From Oceanicoccus sp. KOV_DT_Chl (GTDB taxonomy: Bacteria > Pseudomonadota > Gammaproteobacteria > Pseudomonadales > Dasaniaceae): 64,000 nt of DNA. Under the pieces are notes generated by a model. The model did no database searches, had not been told where the DNA came from, and worked only from the letters and a program-made list of their open reading frames with translations. Positions 32,863 to 44,403 of the stretch are shown here, piece after piece. Location of the stretch: contig NZ_FQLF01000002.1 of NCBI RefSeq assembly GCF_900120175.1, positions 558,001 through 622,000 on the forward strand. Reading direction: 5' to 3'. The first letter of the stretch is position 1; each line of letters begins with the position of its first letter. A program made the translations under genes and the position numbers.

Positions 32863-33177
32863 ATGACCGTACTTTGTCACATCAACGATATAGCCGATGA
32901 AAAATCCAAAGCTCTCGAACACGGCGATGAACGCTTATTTGCCGTAAAAAAAGACGGCCAAATCTATGTTTACCGCAACCATTGCCCACACCTTGGCGTA
33001 GAACTAAACTGGCTGGAAGATCAATTTCTGGACTCAGACGGTGCGCTCATCCAGTGCACTACTCACGGTGCGCTTTTTTTAATTGAAGATGGTGAGTGTG
33101 TTGCAGGGCCTTGCATGGGACAGAGCCTTGAAGCCATACCCTTCGAAATAATTGATCAGCAAATCACTTTAATCTAA
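32863..33177 (+). CDS. Rieske [2Fe-2S] ferredoxin-like protein
   Basis: A 104-residue single-domain Rieske protein of the NirD/dioxygenase-ferredoxin type. The cluster ligands are visible: Cys41 and His43 in NHCPHLG, and Cys65 and His68 in QCTTHGALF. The start ATG 32863 (MTVLCHINDIADEK) avoids a hydrophobic 19-residue extension from 32806 that is unlikely in a soluble ferredoxin. No reductase or oxygenase lies nearby, so its electron partner is unknown. Confidence 0.9.
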   Translation: MTVLCHINDIADEKSKALEHGDERLFAVKKDGQIYVYRNHCPHLGVELNWLEDQFLDSDGALIQCTTHGALFLIEDGECVAGPCMGQSLEAIPFEIIDQQITLI

Positions 33178-33203
33178 TTAGCCTTAGCTTAAATGACAGA
33201 CAC

Positions 33204-33233
33204 AAAAAAGGGAGCCATTGGCTCCCTTTTTAT
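33204..33233. terminator. bidirectional rho-independent terminator
   Basis: Perfect stem GGGAGCC/GGCTCCC with ATT loop, flanked by an A run on the left and a T run on the right. It separates the Rieske gene (+) from pnp (-) and serves both directions. Confidence 0.9.
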
Positions 33234-33243
33234 CTAGCAGAGT

Positions 33244-35367
33244 TTATTCCGCGTCTTGCTCAGCTTCAGCCGCTGGTGCAGCCTCTTCCAGCTCTTTCAT
33301 TGAAAGTTTAATACGGCCACGTTGATCAACGTCCAGTACTTTCACTTTCACTACCTGACCTTCACTCAGGTAATCGCTAACGCTTTCCACTCGCTCTTGA
33401 GAAATCTGAGAGATGTGAACCAAGCCGTCTTTACCCGGCAAGATGTTAACGAAAGCACCAAAGTCAACGATACGGGCAACCGTACCTTCGTAAATGGCAC
33501 CTACTTCAGCTTCAGCCGTAATTTCCTGTACTTTGGCCACTGCCGCATCGCGAGACGCCGAATCAGAGCCATAAATACGGATAGTACCGTCATCGTCGAT
33601 ATCAACAGTCGCGCCAGTGTCTTCGGTAATAGAACGGATAGTCGCACCGCCTTTACCGATAACATCACGAATCTTGTCAGAATCGATTTTGAACGTCGCC
33701 ATTGATGGCGCATTATCAGAAACCGTAGTACGTGAAGTACTAATGACTTCGTTCATCTGACCCAGAATATGTAAACGCGCTTCAAGGGCCTGACCCAGAG
33801 CGATATCCATAATCTGTTCGTTAATACCTTCGATTTTGATATCCATCTGTAACGCAGTAATACCATCAGCAGTACCAGCTACTTTAAAGTCCATATCACC
33901 CAGGTGGTCTTCATCACCTAAAATGTCGGTCAATACAGCAAAGCGTTCGCCTTCTTTAACCAGACCCATCGCGATACCCGCTACTGGTGCTTTTAACGGC
34001 ACACCGGCTTCCATCATCGACAAACTGGCAACACAGGCACTGGCCATTGAGCTTGAACCATTAGACTCGGTGATTTCAGAAACCACACGAATGGTATAGG
34101 GAAAATCTTCAGGCTTTGGCAATACCGCAGCAACACCGCGACGAGCCAAACGACCATGACCAATTTCACGACGGCTAGTAAAACCGATACGACCACACTC
34201 ACCGACTGAGTAAGGAGGGAAGTTATAGTGCAGCATAAAGTTGTCTTCACGCTTGCCTTCCAATGCATCAATCAACTGCGCATCACGGGTAGTACCTAAC
34301 GTAGTAACACCGATTGCCTGCGTTTCACCGCGAGTAAACAAGGCTGAACCGTGAGCTTTATCCAACACACCTACTTCAACAGTGATAGGGCGAACGGTGC
34401 TGGTATTACGGCCATCGATACGCGCTTCGCCATTCAGAATGCGCTGACGAACAATCGATTTTTCCAATTTCTTGAAGACATCAGTAACATCCGCCGCGTC
34501 ATATTCAGCATCATCACCGGTAGCCAATTGCGCAATAGCCTGCGACTTAACATCAGACAACTTGCTGTAACGCTCTGCTTTATCAGTAATGCGGTACGCA
34601 TCGCCAATACCTTGTTTGAAACCGTTAGCAACAGCCGCTAATAGTGCAGTATTTTCAACATCTGGCTGCCAATCCCAACGTGGCTTGCCAACTTCGGCTG
34701 CCAGCTCAGCAATCACTTTGATGACTGTCTGCATTTCCTGGTGAGCAAATAACACTGCACCAAGCATTTGGTCTTCGCTTAACTCCTGGGCTTCAGACTC
34801 AACCATCAGTACGGCATCAGCTGTACCTGCAACCACCATATCCAGCGAGCTTTCAGCCAGCTTGGCGTAGCCAGGGTTTAAGATATAACCGTCTTCAGCA
34901 GTAAAGCCGACACGAGCACCACCGACCGGGCCATTAAATGGCACGCCAGAAATAGCCAATGCAGCCGAAGTACCAATCATCGCGGCGATATCTGGATCAG
35001 TATCCTTATCAGCCGACATAACCGTACACACTACCTGTACTTCATTCATAAATCCGTTTGGAAATAATGGACGAATAGGACGATCGATTAAACGTGACGT
35101 TAACGTCTCTTTTTCAGATGGACGCGCTTCACGCTTGAAAAAACCACCGGGAATTTTACCTACTGCGTAAGCCTTTTCCTGATAGTGAACACCTAGCGGG
35201 AAAAAATCCTGACCAGGCTTGGATGATTTGGCGGCAACAACTGTACAAAGAACTTGTACGCCACCCATTGTGACCAATACTGCGCCAGTTGCCTGACGAG
35301 CGATGCGGCCCGTTTCTAATGTGATCTGATGATCACCGAATTGAAATGTTTTTGTTACTGGATTCAC
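33244..35367 (-). CDS. pnp: polynucleotide phosphorylase
   Basis: PNPase degrades RNA phosphorolytically from the 3' end and is part of the degradosome. The 707-residue protein has two RNase PH domains, with the [20 protein letters not shown] segment in the first and [15 protein letters not shown] in the second, then a KH domain ([17 protein letters not shown]) and a C-terminal S1 domain ([20 protein letters not shown]). The start is GTG 35367 preceded by GGGAGGA. It is last in the rpsO-pnp pair with a hairpin before it. Confidence 0.97.
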   Translation of the reverse strand: MNPVTKTFQFGDHQITLETGRIARQATGAVLVTMGGVQVLCTVVAAKSSKPGQDFFPLGVHYQEKAYAVGKIPGGFFKREARPSEKETLTSRLIDRPIRPLFPNGFMNEVQVVCTVMSADKDTDPDIAAMIGTSAALAISGVPFNGPVGGARVGFTAEDGYILNPGYAKLAESSLDMVVAGTADAVLMVESEAQELSEDQMLGAVLFAHQEMQTVIKVIAELAAEVGKPRWDWQPDVENTALLAAVANGFKQGIGDAYRITDKAERYSKLSDVKSQAIAQLATGDDAEYDAADVTDVFKKLEKSIVRQRILNGEARIDGRNTSTVRPITVEVGVLDKAHGSALFTRGETQAIGVTTLGTTRDAQLIDALEGKREDNFMLHYNFPPYSVGECGRIGFTSRREIGHGRLARRGVAAVLPKPEDFPYTIRVVSEITESNGSSSMASACVASLSMMEAGVPLKAPVAGIAMGLVKEGERFAVLTDILGDEDHLGDMDFKVAGTADGITALQMDIKIEGINEQIMDIALGQALEARLHILGQMNEVISTSRTTVSDNAPSMATFKIDSDKIRDVIGKGGATIRSITEDTGATVDIDDDGTIRIYGSDSASRDAAVAKVQEITAEAEVGAIYEGTVARIVDFGAFVNILPGKDGLVHISQISQERVESVSDYLSEGQVVKVKVLDVDQRGRIKLSMKELEEAAPAAEAEQDAE

Positions 35368-35396
35368 TGAAGAAATCCTCCCTTGTGGGATGGTTA

Positions 35397-35418
35397 TAAA
35401 AAGCTCCGGAGCTTTTTA
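35397..35418. terminator. rpsO-pnp intergenic palindrome (terminator-like)
   Basis: A perfect 22-base palindrome with a core of GCTCCGGAGC inside A and T runs, in the leader of pnp and 85 bases after rpsO. A second copy of the half GAAGCTCCGG occurs just after rpsO (35450-35459 on this strand), so an alternative longer stem with the same right arm is possible. In E. coli this spacer holds a terminator and the RNase III site for pnp autoregulation. Confidence 0.65.
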
Positions 35419-35502
35419 CATTCATAATCTAAGCCTAAACCTACATCACCGGAGCTTCACGACTATAGCTAGTTATCCTTACAACTTAACTAACTATCTT
35501 TC

Positions 35503-35772
35503 TTAGCGACGTAATCCTAAACGCTTGATCAGGCTGGTATAACGTTCAACGTTTTTGCCTTTCAAGTAGTCCAATAATTTACGACGCTGGTTTACCATAC
35601 GAATCAAACCGCGACGCGAATGGTGATCATGTTTGTGATCGCCAAAGTGGCCTTGCAGTTTTAAGATGTTGGCTGTTAACAGAGCGACTTGTACCTCTGG
35701 AGAACCAGTATCACCTTCTGCTGTTTGATACTCTTTTACTACACTTGCTTTTTCAGTGGCTGAAAGTGCCAT
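35503..35772 (-). CDS. rpsO: 30S ribosomal protein S15
   Basis: S15 binds the 16S rRNA central domain and forms an intersubunit bridge. The 89-residue protein begins [16 protein letters not shown], has the helices [21 protein letters not shown] and ends LIKRLGLRR, all typical. GAGGAAA precedes the ATG. In E. coli it represses its own translation through a pseudoknot in the leader; I cannot see whether this leader has one. Confidence 0.98.
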   Translation of the reverse strand: MALSATEKASVVKEYQTAEGDTGSPEVQVALLTANILKLQGHFGDHKHDHHSRRGLIRMVNQRRKLLDYLKGKNVERYTSLIKRLGLRR

Positions 35773-35983
35773 TGTTGTTTCCTCATTAAAAATTAATATG
35801 CGAAAGCGAGTTATAAAAATATAAGCTCACCGATCAATTCAGCCTGACCGCGCATATTTACAGACAGGCTATTAATGATTTAAAAGCCAGGCTTTCAAAT
35901 CCATTGAATGGCTAACGTGATACGTCGACCGCTCAAACTTTTTTGCATCTTTCTTCACTTAAGCGAAGAAAAACACTTAATTA

Positions 35984-36921
35984 CTAATTAGTAGCAATCA
36001 ACCGCTTCGGGCCAACCCTACCATCATCCAAAATTTCGCCGATGCCCAATAAGGCGCCGGTCTCGGCATAAATTCTGACTATGCCATCGGTCGGCGCATT
36101 CGCTACCTGGACCGCATGACCATGCAACATGTACTCGGTTGATGATTCAACCAAATGCACCGCTGGAAAATCCATCAACGCACTGTCCACCGGCTGCAGT
36201 AACGCATCAATGGCACTAAAATCATCCGCTCCCGCCAATGCCTCTAACGCGTCCAACGACACTGCCTGAGGCTCATAAAAAGGCCCCGCTTTCACGCGGC
36301 GCAGCATTGTAACATGAGCACCACACCCTAAAGCCAGACCTAAGTCCTCAGCTATCGAACGCACATAGGTGCCTTTACTACAGTGCACATATATATCTAC
36401 TTCTGGTTCCGCGCCGGTTTGCTCGGCACTGCGAAACGCTTCCAGTGTCAGCTCAAACACTGTCACCTGTCGAACCTTACGTTCAACTTCCAAGCCCTGT
36501 CTGGCTAACTTATACAAGGGCTGGCCATTATGTTTTAACGCCGAAAACATTGACGGGACTTGTTCTATGTCGCCTTTAAACTGCTCTAGCGCAGCCTCGA
36601 CTTCAGCCTCTGTTACCGCTGATGCATCACGCCTTTCCAACACTTCGCCATCAGCATCACCACTGGCGGTAATAACCCCAAGCTAAACGTACTCTTATAG
36701 GCCTTATCCGAATCCAGCAAAAACTGCGAAAACTTGGTAGCCTCACCAAAACACAGCGGTAACACACCCGTTGCCAATGGATCCAGACTGCCGGTATGCC
36801 CTGCCTTTTTTGCATCGAATAATCGCTTGGCAATCTGTAACGATTTATTCGAGCTCTGCCCAGCCGGCTTATCCAACACCAAAATACCGTTTAACGCTCT
36901 ACCACGACGATTTTTTGCCAC
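35984..36921 (-). CDS. truB: tRNA pseudouridine-55 synthase TruB (one-base frameshift)
   Basis: TruB makes the universal pseudouridine 55 in the tRNA T-loop. The first frame, from GTG 36921, has [18 protein letters not shown] and the catalytic Asp motif [15 protein letters not shown]. The second resumes with [20 protein letters not shown] and [20 protein letters not shown]. They meet at the GGGG run (36676-36679); one added G gives [15 protein letters not shown] and a 312-residue protein, the family size. It lies between rbfA and rpsO. Confidence 0.92.
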
Positions 36922-36927
36922 TAGCCG

Positions 36928-37350
36928 CTAAACACCGTCATCTTTATCGGACAAGGCTTCATCTGCTGCTTCGGCATCACCGGCAAAGGCTTTATCTGCC
37001 GATACTGCGCGATCTATCAAGCTCGACAAATGCTGACCACGACCGACACTACTATCAAAATAAAAACGCAATTTAGGCGTGGTGCGAGCATTATTACTAC
37101 GCGCTACTTGAGTCCGTAAAAAACCTGCCGCCTTATTTAATGCCTCAATCGACTCAGCCGCATCCGCTTCGCTTTCTTTACCCAGTACGGTAATGAATAC
37201 TTTGGCGTGCGACATATCGCGACTCACTTCCACATCGGTCACACTGACCATACCAACACGGGGGTCACGCACTTCAAACTGGATCAGGGTAGCCAATTCC
37301 TGTTTAAGGAAATCGCCTACCCGCTGGGTCCGGGTATATTCTCTAGGCAT
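36928..37350 (-). CDS. rbfA: ribosome-binding factor A
   Basis: RbfA is a KH-like 30S maturation factor needed for 16S processing and cold adaptation. The 140-residue protein begins MPREYTRTQRVGDFLKQELA and has VRDPRVGMVSVTDVEVSRD and LRFYFDSSVGRG, typical of RbfA. The acidic tail ends DKDDGV. It lies between infB and truB with 6 and 15 base gaps. Confidence 0.96.
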   Translation of the reverse strand: MPREYTRTQRVGDFLKQELATLIQFEVRDPRVGMVSVTDVEVSRDMSHAKVFITVLGKESEADAAESIEALNKAAGFLRTQVARSNNARTTPKLRFYFDSSVGRGQHLSSLIDRAVSADKAFAGDAEAADEALSDKDDGV

Positions 37351-37365
37351 TATCGTTACTCTTTA

Positions 37366-40049
37366 TCAAAGAGTCCGCGCCACTTCTTTCACCTGATAAA
37401 CTTCAATCTTGTCACCAGGTTTAACGTCGTTATAGTTTTTCACGCCGATACCACATTCCATACCGTTGCGAACTTCAGTAACGTCATCTTTAAAGCGACG
37501 AAGAGATTCCAATTCACCTTCGTATATCACTACATCATCTCGCAGTACACGAATAGGGTTACTGCGGAACAAAGTACCTTCGATAACCATACAACCTGCA
37601 ATAGCACCAAACTTTGGCGAAGTGAACACGTCGCGCACTTCGGCGGTACCGTTAATTTCTTCACGCAACTCAGGACTTAACATGCCTGATAGCGCCTGTT
37701 TTACATCATCAATCAAATCATAGATGACGCTGTAATAACGCAGATCAACACCTTCGTCTTCAATGACTTTGCGGGCAGAATTATCAGCACGTACATTAAA
37801 GCCAAATACCACAGCATTAGACGTCACCGCCAAAGTCACATCAGTTTCGGTAATACCACCAACACCTGCTGACACTACATTGACCTGAACCTCTTCGTTA
37901 CCCATGCTAAACAGCGCGCCCTGAATCGCTTCCAAAGAACCGCGAACATCAGCTTTGAGTACTACATTCAACGACTTAACTTCCGCCGCGCCCATACCGG
38001 CAAACATATTTTCCAGTTTCGCAGCATGCTGACGTTTCATCTTGTTTTCACGATCACGCACATTACGGTATTCAGCAACTTCGCGAGCACGCTTCTCATT
38101 TTCGAGCACGACGAAAGAGTCACCCGCATCTGGCGTGCCGTCCAAGCCTAAAATTTCAACAGGTATAGAAGGACCTGCCTCTTCAATAGGCTGGCCATTT
38201 TCATCCATCATGGCACGTACACGACCGAAACACTGGCCGGCTAACACCACATCACCTTTGCGTAAGGTACCCGCCTGAATCAGCACCGATGATACTGAAC
38301 CACGACCTTTATCCAGACGCGACTCAATCACAATACCTTTGGCCGGAATATCAGCAGGCGCTTGTAGCTCAAGTAGTTCGGCTTGCAACAATAGCGCTTC
38401 TAACAATTCATCAATACCCAGACCAGAATGTGCAGACACATGAATAAACTGGGTATCACCACCCCAATCTTCTGGAATAACGTCTATCGCGGCTAATTCA
38501 CTGCGCACACGTTCGGGGTCAGCGCCTTCTTTATCCATTTTGTTAACAGCTACAACTAACGGCACACCGGCGGCGCGAGCATGCTGTGCAGCTTCTGCCG
38601 TTTGTGGCATAACACCATCATCAGCAGCAACCACCAAAATTACGATATCGGTACTCTTGGCACCGCGAGCACGCATGGCAGTAAATGCCGCGTGCCCAGG
38701 AGTGTCCAAAAAGGTGATCATGCCTTTATCAGTTTCAACATGGTAAGCACCGATATGCTGGGTAATACCACCCGCCTCGCCACTCGCCACACGAGATGAT
38801 CGAATGTAGTCCAGTAACGAGGTTTTACCGTGGTCAACATGTCCCATCACCGTCACTACTGGCGCGCGAGGTGCAATGGTGCCTTCGTGCTGACTTAAGG
38901 AATCTTCCAATGCCTCTTCAACTTCCTCGCCGGTAACTAATTTCACCGTATGACCCAGCTCTTCAACGACTAACTGCGCCGTTTCCTGATCCAGGCTTTG
39001 ATTAATAGTGGCCATCACGCCCAATTTGATAAGCTCTTTAACAACAACAGCGCCTTTTATATTCATGCTTTGCGCTAATTCAGAAACCGTAATCGCCTCT
39101 GGAATTGCCACTTCATGAACGGTCTTTTCGGTAGGTGCTGAGAAGCCATGTGTCTTCGCCCCTTCAGGCAACTTCAATACTTTTAATTTACGACGGCCGC
39201 GTGAATCCAAACCATCGCCATCAACAAAGGCATCAACATTTTTGATGTTATGAACACGGTTTTTACCGCGGGTTTTCGGAGCAAGCTTACCTTTAACTTT
39301 TTTCTTCTCGCCGCGATCATCATCTTTTGAATCAACAGCAGCCTCATGGCGACGACGCGGTGCTTTTGCTTCACCCTCTGCTGCTTTGGGTGCTTTAGCC
39401 GTACGCTCTTGCTCAGCTTGTTTTGCCGCTATTGCTGCAGCTTGTAACTCTTTATCCTTGGCTTCCTTCTCCATACGCTTGGCCGCAGCCTGCTGACGGA
39501 GAACTTCAGGATCCATTTTAGATCTATCAACAACTTCTTCAGCAACAAACTCTGGCTCAGCAACTGACTCTGCGTCATCTGCAGCCACCGGCTCAGGTAC
39601 GGCAACTTCTTCAGCAATCAGCTCCTCTGTAACTGCAGGCGTATCTGCAACAACTGGTTCAACTGCCGTTGTAGTAGCCTCTTCTACAGGATTCTCAGCA
39701 GCGGCTTGCTCTGCTGCCAACCGTTCCGCCTCTTCCGCTGCCAACTCGGCAGGATCACGCTTCACATAGGTACGCTTTTTACGCACTTCAACATTAACGG
39801 TTTTCTTGCCTTGGCTGCCGCTGGTTTTTAACGTACTTAAGGTTTTTCTTTGTAGCGTAATTTTTTAGGCGCAGCGGTGGATTCACCGTGGCTGCTTTTC
39901 AAGAACGATAGCAATATATGCTTGTCCTCATCAGACACCGCTTCATCAGCCAAAGTGTGCTTTAAACCCGCTTGTTTCATCTGTGTTAACAGACGATCAA
40001 CCGGCGCACCTACTGTTTCGGCCAACTGGCTTACTGTAACTTCTGCCAT
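37366..40049 (-). CDS. infB: translation initiation factor IF-2 (one-base frameshift near the N-terminus)
   Basis: IF-2 is the GTPase that brings initiator tRNA to the 30S. The N-terminal 70-residue frame (40049 to 39837) has the IF2_N domain [19 protein letters not shown]; the rest follows in the next frame with a long acidic/Ala-Glu linker, a second IF2_N region ([14 protein letters not shown]), the G domain ([31 protein letters not shown]) and the C-domains. They join with one A added to the A6 run (39861-39866), giving [14 protein letters not shown] and 894 residues. As infB is essential, this is most likely a sequence error. Confidence 0.95.
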
Positions 40050-40098
40050 TCAGTTTTCTCCCGTACCTTTCTTAGATACCAATTCGATACCAGCTCGC

Positions 40099-41607
40099 TT
40101 ACTGCTGATTCTGTTCTTCTTCAGCTTCAGCGAACCATGGGGCACGCGCTGTCATAATTAATTCACCAGCCCGTTGCTCATCAAGGCCTTCGATATCTAA
40201 CAAATCATCTACACCTTGCTCGGCAAGGTCTTCCATCGTCACCACACCCTTGCTTGCTAACACAAACGCTAAATGGCGATCCATACCATCCATTGTTAAC
40301 AAGTCTTCGGCGGGCTCAGATTCACCCAACTGCTCTTCGCTAGCTATCGCTTGAGTCAACAGCGCATCCTTAGCGCGGGCACGTAATTCTTCGGCGATGT
40401 CTTCATCAAAGCCATCGATGCCCATCAACTCTTCCAGAGGCACATACGCCACCTCTTCCAAAGTAGTGAATCCTTCATCTACCAAAACTTCTGCCACGTC
40501 CTGGTCAATATCCAGTTTTTCCATAAAGCTGCTAATAACCGCACCGGATTCCTGCTCGTGTTTTTCGGCAGCATCTTCAGTGCTCATAACGTTAATAGTC
40601 CAGCCGGTTAACTGTGTTGCTAAACGTACGTTTTGACCACTGCGACCAATTGATTGAGCCAGATTATCTGCCGCGACCGCGACGTCCATTGAGCGCGAAT
40701 CCTCGTCGACAATAATCGATTCAACTTCAGCAGGTGACATCGCATTAATAACCAACTGCGCCGGGTTATCATCCCAAAGGATAATATCGACACGCTCGTT
40801 ACCCAACTCACCAGATACAGCTTGTACCCGTGAACCACGCATACCAACACAAGCGCCTACAGGATCTATACGACCATCATTGGTTTTAACTGCAATCTTG
40901 GCCCGTGAACCCGGGTCACGAGCAGCTGCGCGAATTTCAATAACTTCTTCAGAGATTTCAGGAACCTCTACTTTAAATAACTCGATCAACATTTCCGGGC
41001 AAGCACGGCTTAAAAACAACTGCGGACCGCGAACTTCAGGACGAACATCTTGCAAAATAGCGCGAACTCGGTCGCCCATTCGAAATACTTCGCGACCCAC
41101 CAACTCTTCACGAGGCAATAAACCTTCAGCATTATTACCTAAATCAACAATAATATTATCGCGAGTAACTTTCTTCACTGTCCCGCTAATTAATTCGCCA
41201 ACACGACTTTGATATTCATCAACGATCTGGGCGCGTTCCGCTTCACGGACTTTTTGTACGATAACTTGCTTGGCAGTTTGCGCGGCAATACGACCAAAAC
41301 CAACATTAGGTATCTGCTCTTTAAAGACATCGCCGATCTGTAATGAGGTGTCCTTCTCTGCGGCTTCTTCAGTGGTAAATTGAGTACCCAGTAACGCCAT
41401 CTCATCATCGGCGACTACCAGCCATTGACGGAAGGTTTCGTAATCACCAGTTTCGCGATCGATCACGACATAGATATCCGAATCTTCGTCATAAAGCTTT
41501 TTCGTCGCAGTGGCCAAAGCCTGCTCGATAGCTTCAAAAATGATGTCTCTGGACACCCCTTTTTCATTGGAAACTGCTTCAGCTACCAGCAAAATTTCTT
41601 TAGTCAT
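40099..41607 (-). CDS. nusA: transcription elongation/termination factor NusA
   Basis: NusA modulates pausing, termination and antitermination. The 502-residue protein has an N-terminal RNA-polymerase domain, an S1 domain (about 135-200, [18 protein letters not shown]), two KH domains ([17 protein letters not shown] and [12 protein letters not shown]) and two C-terminal acidic repeats of the gammaproteobacterial type ([18 protein letters not shown] and the later [13 protein letters not shown]). GAGGCG precedes the ATG. It lies between rimP and infB. Confidence 0.97.
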   Translation of the reverse strand: MTKEILLVAEAVSNEKGVSRDIIFEAIEQALATATKKLYDEDSDIYVVIDRETGDYETFRQWLVVADDEMALLGTQFTTEEAAEKDTSLQIGDVFKEQIPNVGFGRIAAQTAKQVIVQKVREAERAQIVDEYQSRVGELISGTVKKVTRDNIIVDLGNNAEGLLPREELVGREVFRMGDRVRAILQDVRPEVRGPQLFLSRACPEMLIELFKVEVPEISEEVIEIRAAARDPGSRAKIAVKTNDGRIDPVGACVGMRGSRVQAVSGELGNERVDIILWDDNPAQLVINAMSPAEVESIIVDEDSRSMDVAVAADNLAQSIGRSGQNVRLATQLTGWTINVMSTEDAAEKHEQESGAVISSFMEKLDIDQDVAEVLVDEGFTTLEEVAYVPLEELMGIDGFDEDIAEELRARAKDALLTQAIASEEQLGESEPAEDLLTMDGMDRHLAFVLASKGVVTMEDLAEQGVDDLLDIEGLDEQRAGELIMTARAPWFAEAEEEQNQQ

Positions 41608-41737
41608 TGTTCGCCTCGTTTAAACAGAACTTTTGCAACAAGTTCAATATTCTATCGTCTAATTAAAACATTCATGTGACTGATTTCAGTCGTCACTTAA
41701 TCGCTTACGACCAAGCACCTAACTCACGTTAAACCTA

Positions 41738-42193
41738 TTAAAAGGTCGGAACTACATTCGCCTTATCGATCAGATCGAAAGGCAACAAATATTCATCTTC
41801 ATCAACAGCTACGACAACATCTTCGCCTTCAACCGCCGTTAATTGACCCGCAAAATTTCTGCGTCCATCGAAAGGAGAGCGTAAACGTACCTTCACTTTT
41901 TCACCCACGTATTGGCCAAACTGCTCAAGGGTAAATAGCGGCCGCTCCATACCCGGTGAAGAAACTTCCAGAGTGTATTCACCCATGATAGGATCTTCGA
42001 CATCAAATACACTGCTAACCTGGCGACTCACCTTGGCGCAGTCATCGACATTAACGCCATCAGGCCCATCAATATAAATACGCACGATAGACTCTTTGCC
42101 CTGGGAAATATATTCGACCCCCCAAAGCTCTACACCTAGCGCCTCAGCTACCGGAGCTACTAACTCGGTGAGTTGAATATCCTTACCTGCCAA
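41738..42193 (-). CDS. rimP: ribosome maturation factor RimP
   Basis: RimP is needed for 30S subunit assembly. The core reads [26 protein letters not shown] and [14 protein letters not shown], both typical. An open frame runs up to 42307, but it starts inside a terminator hairpin. TTG 42193, with GAGG about 8 bases upstream, gives 151 residues, the family norm, and is the preferred start. It heads the protein-coding part of the operon after metY. Confidence 0.93.
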   Translation of the reverse strand: MAGKDIQLTELVAPVAEALGVELWGVEYISQGKESIVRIYIDGPDGVNVDDCAKVSRQVSSVFDVEDPIMGEYTLEVSSPGMERPLFTLEQFGQYVGEKVKVRLRSPFDGRRNFAGQLTAVEGEDVVVAVDEDEYLLPFDLIDKANVVPTF

Positions 42194-42305
42194 AGCTGCT
42201 ACCTCTAAAAGAACACCGCAAAAATTCACCAACAAAAAATGGGCACTAGGCCCACTTCTCAAGCGATCAACCTGACTCCATATCAGCCAGATCACCGCAG
42301 ATAAC

Positions 42306-42331
42306 AAAAAGCCCCTAAACAGGGGCTTTTT
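42306..42331 (-). terminator. terminator/attenuator between metY and rimP
   Basis: Perfect 10-bp stem AAAAAGCCCC/GGGGCTTTTT with a 6-base loop. It follows the initiator tRNA by 59 bases and precedes the rimP start by about 110. It probably ends most tRNA transcripts, with partial read-through into rimP-nusA-infB. Confidence 0.88.
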
Positions 42332-42390
42332 GCGTTCGCATCACTTAATGCCCGGCAAAAGCCATAGACACCAGTAACACTGAATAAAAT

Positions 42391-42467
<77 letters not shown>

Positions 42468-42548
42468 CCTACATCGATATGCCCCTTAGACATATCAGGT
42501 TCGATTCACTGCTTCCCTGTTGGAAACCCAGCAAATCGAGTGGTGCGG

Positions 42549-42577
42549 ATTATAGGGATATGGCCTGCATCGGTCAA
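42549..42577 (-). promoter_or_regulatory. sigma-70 promoter of the metY operon
   Basis: On the minus strand a -35 TTGACC and a perfect -10 TATAAT are separated by 17 bases. The base after the -10 is followed by a GC-rich discriminator (CCGCACC), typical of stable-RNA promoters under stringent control. It lies about 80 bases before the tRNA 5' end. Confidence 0.88.
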
Positions 42578-42668
42578 TAAAAGATACCAAGTATTTAAAT
42601 ATCAGCACTCAAACGGTTGCCACTCAGCCTAAATTTAAGCGGCGTAAATATCTGATCTGCAAGTAATT

Positions 42669-44255
42669 TCATGAACACATCACCTCATGCGCGCAACTAT
42701 ACCCGGGCAAAAAAGTCACCCCCGGCCCTGGATGACAGGAGGAACCGCACAGGAACAAATTGCCAACCGGCGTTTTGTGTGCCGACCCAGCAACCATACA
42801 GCGATCAGCCATCATGTATTCAGGATGCAAGCTGCCGTGTGTCCAATCGCCCTGAGTCGCGCCGTGCATGCTGGCAAAATGATCAGAAGAAAATATCGCC
42901 TTATCGGTAATCAGCTCCGCAAAATTGGGGTAGTACTCACTGATATGCGCAATAATCCGCTCCGCCATTTGGTCGCGCAACTTGCCGCGCTGCTCCTTGG
43001 GCGCATCGCAGGGGAAGTAAAAGCCATAAGCACTGGCGATATGGGCGCCCGCTGGAGCCAGACTGGCGTCCATCACGGTCGGCATTTGAAACGCCAGCGG
43101 CACCTGTTCTGGCAGTTCACCGCGCAAACAAGCCTCGTAACACTGCTGCAACTGCTCCGGCTCCAGCACCATGGCACCACCAAATTTAGCGCCCTCAACC
43201 CGGTTCAGATAATCAAGGGATTGCACATAATCGGGCAAAGCTTTTAATTTGAATAACATATGTACAAAAGCGCCATGATGCTCAACCCGATCCAATCGCT
43301 GCTGGTAGACTGGCTCCAATGGGGAATCTGACATTAACCCGGCAAATGTTGCCGGCTTATCCAGGTTGGAAATCACTTTAGCCGCCCGGATAAGCTCACC
43401 GGTTTTCAGCTCCACCCCAACCGCCTGACCATCTTCGACCACAATACGCTTAACCTGTTGCTTCAAACGCACTTCAGCACCCAATCGCTCCAGCTCAGCC
43501 ACCAGCGCTTCAGACAGCTTTCCCATGCCACCTTTTACCCGCTGCATCAAACCGCCAGAGCCTTCCTGCGCCAGCGTATAGATCAAACACATACCAGAAC
43601 CTTCGGTGTACGGCCCTTTATAGGTTGCCTGCACTGCAGCAAAGGCCATATTGGCACGCAGTTCTTTATGCTTGATTTTATCCGGCAGAAATTTATCAAT
43701 AATATCCATAGCCGAACCGGTAAACGCCAACTCAAGCTGTGCGCGCTTATGTGCATCAGGAGCCTGATCAATAATCTGCTGCAGGCTCAAAGGCACTTTG
43801 CGCGCCGTAAACCGATGCAACATATCCGCCGGATATTTACAAAAAGCCATCAATCGAATAAAGCCCAACATGCCACTAAAACCAAATTGGGAAAAAATAT
43901 TAAACGCCAGCTTCAGTGGGTTTTTATAAAAGATCAGCGGCCGCCCCTTAGCACCACCACATAAATTCACCGCCATAATGGGCAAGGGGATAAGCTCTAC
44001 GCCCAATGCTTCAAAATCGAAATAGGCTTTAACTTCTGCTGACAAAGGAAACAGACAACTCGCCCCCACCTCATTGCGACAACCCTTTAAGATCTCACGC
44101 GTGCCACCCATACCGCCGACATAGTTATTTTTTTCCAGCACTAATACGGAATGCCCATGGCGGGCTAAAACCGTCGCTGCCGCCAACCCGTTGTGACCAG
44201 CACCAATCACAATCGCATCATATATAGAAGCAGTAGTCGCTGCGGAGTCTGTCAT
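42669..44255 (-). CDS. FAD-dependent oxidoreductase, phytoene-desaturase/PYROXD2-like
   Basis: A 528-residue flavoprotein with an N-terminal Rossmann motif GAGHNG (18-23) followed by VLEKNNYVGG, and a C-terminal FAD-binding region GNLFLCGSSCHPGPGVTFLPG. The family includes carotenoid desaturases and the human PYROXD2; the substrate cannot be predicted. ATG 44255 with GAGGGAGA upstream is preferred to ATG 44276. It is divergent from a kinase-like gene 148 bases away. No crt or other carotenoid genes are present, so a pigment role is not supported. Confidence 0.88.
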   Translation of the reverse strand: MTDSAATTASIYDAIVIGAGHNGLAAATVLARHGHSVLVLEKNNYVGGMGGTREILKGCRNEVGASCLFPLSAEVKAYFDFEALGVELIPLPIMAVNLCGGAKGRPLIFYKNPLKLAFNIFSQFGFSGMLGFIRLMAFCKYPADMLHRFTARKVPLSLQQIIDQAPDAHKRAQLELAFTGSAMDIIDKFLPDKIKHKELRANMAFAAVQATYKGPYTEGSGMCLIYTLAQEGSGGLMQRVKGGMGKLSEALVAELERLGAEVRLKQQVKRIVVEDGQAVGVELKTGELIRAAKVISNLDKPATFAGLMSDSPLEPVYQQRLDRVEHHGAFVHMLFKLKALPDYVQSLDYLNRVEGAKFGGAMVLEPEQLQQCYEACLRGELPEQVPLAFQMPTVMDASLAPAGAHIASAYGFYFPCDAPKEQRGKLRDQMAERIIAHISEYYPNFAELITDKAIFSSDHFASMHGATQGDWTHGSLHPEYMMADRCMVAGSAHKTPVGNLFLCGSSCHPGPGVTFLPGYSCAHEVMCS

Positions 44256-44403
44256 TATTATGTCTCCCTCATGCAAGCTTGCCCATTCCAGCCCAATAAC
44301 TGAATGAGCGAAATTTAACTACTCCGGTCAAGCCGCTGCAAGTTACACTAAATTCATTAACTACAAATGCACCAAACAATAATAATTAGACCGAGATCAG
44401 CCC

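Noticed and set aside
42194-42307. RimP extension beginning inside the hairpin
   Set aside because: It starts in a terminator stem and gives a hydrophobic lead not found in RimP; TTG 42193 fits length and ribosome site.
44277-44403. Carotenoid biosynthesis cluster suggested by the desaturase-like flavoprotein
   Set aside because: No crtB, crtE or crtY-like genes are in the window; the flavoprotein family is broader than carotenoid enzymes.
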